A stretch of 64,000 nt of DNA from Pratylenchus scribneri (lineage: Eukaryota; Nematoda; Chromadorea; Rhabditida; Pratylenchidae): NCBI GenBank assembly GCA_030063045.1, contig JAQSEB010000082.1, positions 2,976,001 through 3,040,000 on the forward strand, written 5' to 3'. Under the pieces are notes generated by a model. It was not told where the DNA came from. It searched no databases and was given only the letters and a program-made list of their open reading frames with translations. The first letter of the stretch is position 1; every line of letters starts with the position of its first letter. Shown in pieces: positions 59,701-64,000 of the stretch. The translations under genes were made by a program, and so were the position numbers.

Positions 59701-60140
59701 TATTTAATTTGCAGAAAATCCATAACTAGAATTAGGTTTGGGATTAAGTTTAGGATCCAGAATAAGTTTAATATTGGGTCTAGTTAGGGTAGCAATTTTA
59801 AAGAAGTCTAATTTATCCATATTATATAAAAATATTATTTTTCGACTTAAAAATATTTTCTGCAAATAAATATTAATTACAATTTTTAATCCACCAGGGT
59901 TGCCACCAAGGCTATATTTGCAATCGAAATGGATTTTGCTGTCCCCAATGTCCGGGTGGTGTCCTCCCCTATGGCAGTTGCTCTTTGGGAAGGTGTGCGC
60001 CTGGCTTTTCTTGGTAAAATGAAATTTTTTCAAGAAATTTTAATGAATTATTTGGCAGTCGTCTTGGGAATATTTGCTGCGAAGGTGCCCCAAATGAATT
60101 GCCAATTGGGATTGGTGGAAATGGAAATGGACTATTTTAA
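56777..60140 (+). CDS. Secreted multi-module CC cysteine-rich protein, copy 2
   Basis: Same exon structure and predicted product as 5283–8646, including the signal peptide, about ten CC modules and the long first intron. Only 143 bp of upstream DNA is shared, so its promoter beyond that point is different from copy 1 and expression may differ. Confidence 0.75.
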
Positions 60141-60322
60141 ATATTTATTATTTTTGGTTGGATAATCCCGGTGCATTCATTTTCATTATTTATTTATTTT
60201 TTATTATATTTTTATTACAATTATATATAATTAATTAAAATTCAATTTAAAAGAAAATTAAAAAAATTTGTTTTGCTTGATTGAATATTAATTAAGAATA
60301 ATTATTGTAAAAATTAATTTCG

Positions 60323-61746
60323 TCAATTCATTTTTAATGTCAAATTTGGCCCCGATTGAATTTGAACATGCACAACATTTGAATTCGATTTGTCGAAAAT
60401 TTTCTCAATCAACAATTTTACCATTGGAAAATCTTTGTTGATTGCCTTTCGATATTCCGTACTTAAATTAAAAGTATAATATTATTTTAAATTTTTAATA
60501 TTTAATTTTACCTGCAAAAATACAATACCACCGGATTTATTCCCGTAATAATGGAAATAATTGGGGTATACATGTTTCCAATAAAAATGCCTAATTTTGG
60601 TTCCAAAAATGGTCTCAATATCATGGCGATGCCGAAGAAAAGCCAACCAAATACCAAAATGGCCATAATCACAATTAATGAATTGAATATTTGACGAGTC
60701 GATTCATTTTCATTCAATTGTGAATTATTCGAATTTAATTGGTTTTTGACTTTGCCATTTGTATTGGAGCGCACTGAAAAATTTGAAATTTTAAATTAAA
60801 TTAAAAAACAGACATTTAATTAGAATCCATAAAACAATATAGGCGAAAATGGAAAGGCCAACTACAGCGATTAAAAAGAACATATTCTCTTTTATTGCTA
60901 CCGCATCAAATCCATAAGATTCGCCGGTGTAGCAATAAACCATTCTTAAATAAAAATTATATATAAGTTTAAAAATAATTAATAAAACATTACATATTTT
61001 GATTTTGTAATGTTCCCAATAAAAAGCGATAGGCAAAATAAAAAGAAATTGGAATTGGAATGGCCACAATTAGGCAAAAAGTCCATTTTATTGGATTTGG
61101 ACGCAACCAATTAAAATAGCTGAAATAATTAATTAAATTAATAAAATAAATAAAAATTACAAAATTGGGACAAGAACGGCCAACAATCGGTCAATGCTGA
61201 TGAAAAGCATACAAATATAGGAAATTATATTGCCAATGACTCCGTGAATTTGAAGCCAAAAACAATTTAGGACAAAAATTTTCTGTCCAATTGTGAAAAG
61301 AATGACTGGCAGAATTGTACAAGATTGGGTCATGATATCGCCGAAACAACAAATTGCCAACAAATAATTATGGCATTTTCGTAATTTTCTGTCAATGTAA
61401 ATTAGTAACGCTTTAATTTGTTAAATATGAGAACCCCAAATTTTCCCAATTTTTGAGGAATTGAAAAATAATTCCTCACGTGGTTTTATGGAAAATATTT
61501 TCTAAAACCTATTTAATCCAAATATGAATTAATAAATTAGCTATTTTTGTGTTGTGAATAATATGGGTTTTAAGAATATTTTTCCGGAATATTTTAATTT
61601 ATTATTAATAGAAATTTCTTGAATTTTTACCTATTTCGAATGGTCAAAAGGATGATTGCGCCATTCATGGCCATGCCAATGATGCAAATTACCAATGAAA
61701 TTGATGTTATAGTATTCTTAAATATTTGCAAATTTCCATCATCCAT
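60323..61746 (-). CDS. Serpentine chemoreceptor, Srsx class, copy 2
   Basis: Same predicted product as 8829–10252 (minus strand). It has the FISIDRLLAV motif after TM3 and a VVLYFCRSTEYRKAI end. The 1.1 kb upstream is identical to copy 1. Confidence 0.8.
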
Positions 61747-63446
61747 TTCTAGAAAATGTGCAGATTATATAAAAAATACTTGTTTTTGTTAGTTAAACAT
61801 AAGCTTGTAATTTTATGTTAGAAATTTGATAGAAATGTGGCGCGAATGAAACTTTTGAGTAAATTTTTAAAATGAAAATTAATATATGTTAAAAACATCG
61901 TTGGAATCTGTCCTTCCTAATTAAATTTATTTGTTTTGCTATCCAGCAAAGTCGCACAAAATATTATGGCAATTGGTAATGGGGAAGTTTCGCCCATTTT
62001 ATTTAATTTAAATAATTTATTATATAAGTACAAAAAATGAATTTGATATTAGGAGGATTTAAAATTTAATTATGATGGCATTGAAAGTTTACATTACACT
62101 TCTGATGTCTGCTCATTAAATGAATTTAATGATATACATTGTCTCATAAATTCTTCGAAATTTCATATTTTTCGGAATGGTTAATTTGACGTAAATAATA
62201 ATAAACAATTAAGAAATACCGCAGGACTCATTCAAATTTGTAATTATTTATATGTGACCATTAATTTAGAAATTTTTTGGAAAATTCATTTCAATTTTGA
62301 AATGAGGGCAATTATTATTAGAAGAATTTTGAGTAAATTAATATCAAATGAAGGCCATTATAAATGAATGGAATGAATGAATGGATGATGCCATTAATAA
62401 AAATCAAAAAATTAGCATTTTGCAATGAAATTCAAAACGAAGTTTAATTTGCCAAAATGTACAAATTCCACAATCCTTGACGGGTTTTGTTCTATTTTTG
62501 GTCCAATAAGAAAGGGGCTGGGGATAATTTGGGGTTAGGGCCAAGTGCGCCATTGTCCTATATGAGGCAACGAACAATGATCTATGAAAGATCTTCGTTC
62601 CTTTTATATCTGAAAAGTGTTCTATTTGGGTCTGAAATGTGTATCAATATCAAAGTCCAATGGAAGAAACTTTTCCCGTATTTCACAGGCACTTTACGGA
62701 TCCCAAAATACTAAAGACCGAATTATTGCAATTTTGTTGAGGCATCAACCATGGTCAAAATTCTTTGCTTTCGTAGACTTCCATGACTTCGATGCTTGTG
62801 GTTTTAATGACAGAATGAATAGAGATTGGCTCGAATAAAATGGCCATAAACGTCAATATCGATTTATTTTATTTAGAAATAGAAAACGGAATGATTATAA
62901 ATAAAATTTAGAGGAAATTTTAAAAGATTAATTATTTACTAGTACTTAATTAAATAAAATATAATTTCATAGAAATGAAAAAACAGATTTAAAACAATTT
63001 ATGACCTATTCGGCTTCTGATGACAAAGGCAAAACTCCGACGCATCCCTTTTCCCCATTCAATTCAATACAGATGTTCCAATATTCCATTTATTCATTTA
63101 TTCAATTCATTCAATTTATTATAAAATAGGGATGGTGTTCAGGTTCGGAAGGGCTAGGGGGTAAGGATAAAGCGGATGAGTTGGGGAAAAAGCAACTGAC
63201 TGGAACTAATAAGAGGAAGGGGAACAATTTTGGCGAAGAAAGTGGGCGGAACAATTGAGAGATAGGATTATTAAAAATCAATTAATAAAAATCATTTAAT
63301 GTGTCACTGACACATTATTCTTTCATCAATTATATATTTCGAATGTAATTTCTAGGTAGAAAATATTAATACTTAGTGACTGAGTTAATAAGTTTCTTAA
63401 ATTTCCATCCAAATTCCAAATTATGTCGCATATTTTATATTTCAAG
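61747..63446. other. Intergenic sequence
   Basis: The part to 62881 repeats 10253–11387. Beyond that the DNA is A/T-rich and I see nothing coding. Confidence 0.45.
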
Positions 63447-63680
63447 TAGAGACCGGCACCGGACCGGATTTTTGCCGGATCCGGCCATTTTTGCCAGAAT
63501 CCGGAATCCGGAGAAAAAATTTTATAACTGGATCCGGTCCGGAATCCGGCACATTTTATGAGATTTTTAAAAAATCCGGCCAAATCCGGAGCTTTTTTGC
63601 TTGATCCGGCCCAAATTTACCCAATCCGAAATCCGGTCCGGAATCCCAAAGATGACATTTTGCCGGTCTCTAATTTCAAA
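63439..63680. mobile_element. hAT-like MITE with CCGGAT repeats
   Basis: Element 63447–63672 (226 bp). The ends are a perfect 12-bp inverted repeat TAGAGACCGGCA, which fits the hAT terminal consensus YARNG. The flanks are ATTTCAAG and ATTTCAAA, an 8-bp target duplication with one mismatch. The interior is packed with ATCCGG/CCGGAT variants. No ORF. Confidence 0.75.
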
Positions 63681-64000
63681 TAATATAATTGTCCGTTAAT
63701 TTCAATTGAGATTTGAGAATGAATGGCTGACGGGATTGGATGATGGCCTGATCTCCCACGCATTTCTCGTCCGATCTCTAACTATTTCTTCTAGCTTATT
63801 TATCCTATCATTATCATCATCTCTTTTGACTCTCGCAATGGGATATATCCGAGAGTCTATGACCGCGCCATTCCGATTTCATCGATTTCTTTGCTGGATT
63901 TATTTGAAAAGGGCAAATTGGCCAATGCGCTGCAAATTGAATGATTGGAAAATTGGCCATTGGGCAAATATTTGATGGGCACCTGATGAGATGGGAGGAG
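63681..64000. other. Window end, possible exon
   Basis: The frame from about 63825 (+) reads FDSRNGIYPRVYDRAIPI and ends at TGA near 63929; another frame is open at 63706–63975. G+C rises here, so an exon is possible, but no model is supported. Confidence 0.3.

Larger units (their letters stand above)
56634..62881. repeat. 6.25-kb direct segmental duplication, copy 2
   Basis: Matches 5140–11387 base for base where compared. Upstream neighbours differ completely: copy 1 follows an Srsx receptor and copy 2 follows unassigned minus-strand exons. Downstream neighbours differ as well. Confidence 0.9.

Overview
The window is AT-rich (roughly 70%) eukaryotic DNA and almost certainly nematode. Its genes are broken by many 40–60 bp GT–AG introns with TTTTCAG or TTTAG acceptors. 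They include serpentine chemoreceptors (Srsx, Sre/Srab-like and Srg/Srv-like), a divergent nuclear hormone receptor, a ZP-domain cuticlin-like protein and DuoxA. Composition, intron style and repeated GC–AG introns suggest a tylenchid plant-parasitic nematode such as Meloidogyne or a cyst nematode. The species cannot be fixed from sequence alone.

Layout. 1–99: the end of a Gln-rich protein. 821–1275: a tRNA-derived, SINE-like element. 2241–3300: a foldback transposon whose right target-site duplicate ends 2 bp before the ATG of an Srsx receptor (3313–4627). 5140–11387: the first copy of a 6.25 kb duplicated block holding a secreted protein with ten CC modules and, on the minus strand, a second Srsx receptor. 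12618–14064: an Sre/Srab-like receptor. 15211–16769: a strictosidine-synthase-like/APMAP protein. 16994–18715 (−): an Srg/Srv-like receptor. 21067–23013 (−): a SWEET sugar transporter with a very long cytosolic tail. 23.0–26.4 kb: gene-poor, with a G15-A-G11 tract.

26486–39763 is a large inverted repeat: two 4,323-bp arms, identical wherever I compared them, around a 4.6 kb spacer. Each arm carries a Kunitz–lustrin–Kunitz secreted protein and an 8-cysteine secreted protein. The spacer holds a nuclear hormone receptor, the C-terminal third of an SLC17-type transporter, and the start of DuoxA. DuoxA and a secreted glutathione peroxidase are intact only at the right arm. The left arm has just their truncated ends, so it looks like the derived copy.

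39.7–45.8 kb carries glutathione peroxidase followed by gamma-glutamyltransferase. Together with DuoxA this forms a peroxide/glutathione neighbourhood. 47472–51270 is an EF-hand plus Rab GTPase protein (RSEF-1/CRACR2A type), 51683–53392 a ZP-domain protein, and 54619–55165 a GPI-type Ly6/three-finger-like protein. 56634–62881 is the second copy of the 5140–11387 block. 63447–63672 is a CCGG-rich hAT-like MITE.

No bacterial operon, CRISPR array or viral gene set is visible. The most unusual content is structural: two very recent segmental duplications (one direct at 51.5 kb spacing, one inverted) and several non-autonomous transposon families with readable terminal repeats and target-site duplications. 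Gene models were spliced by eye and exon borders are predictions.
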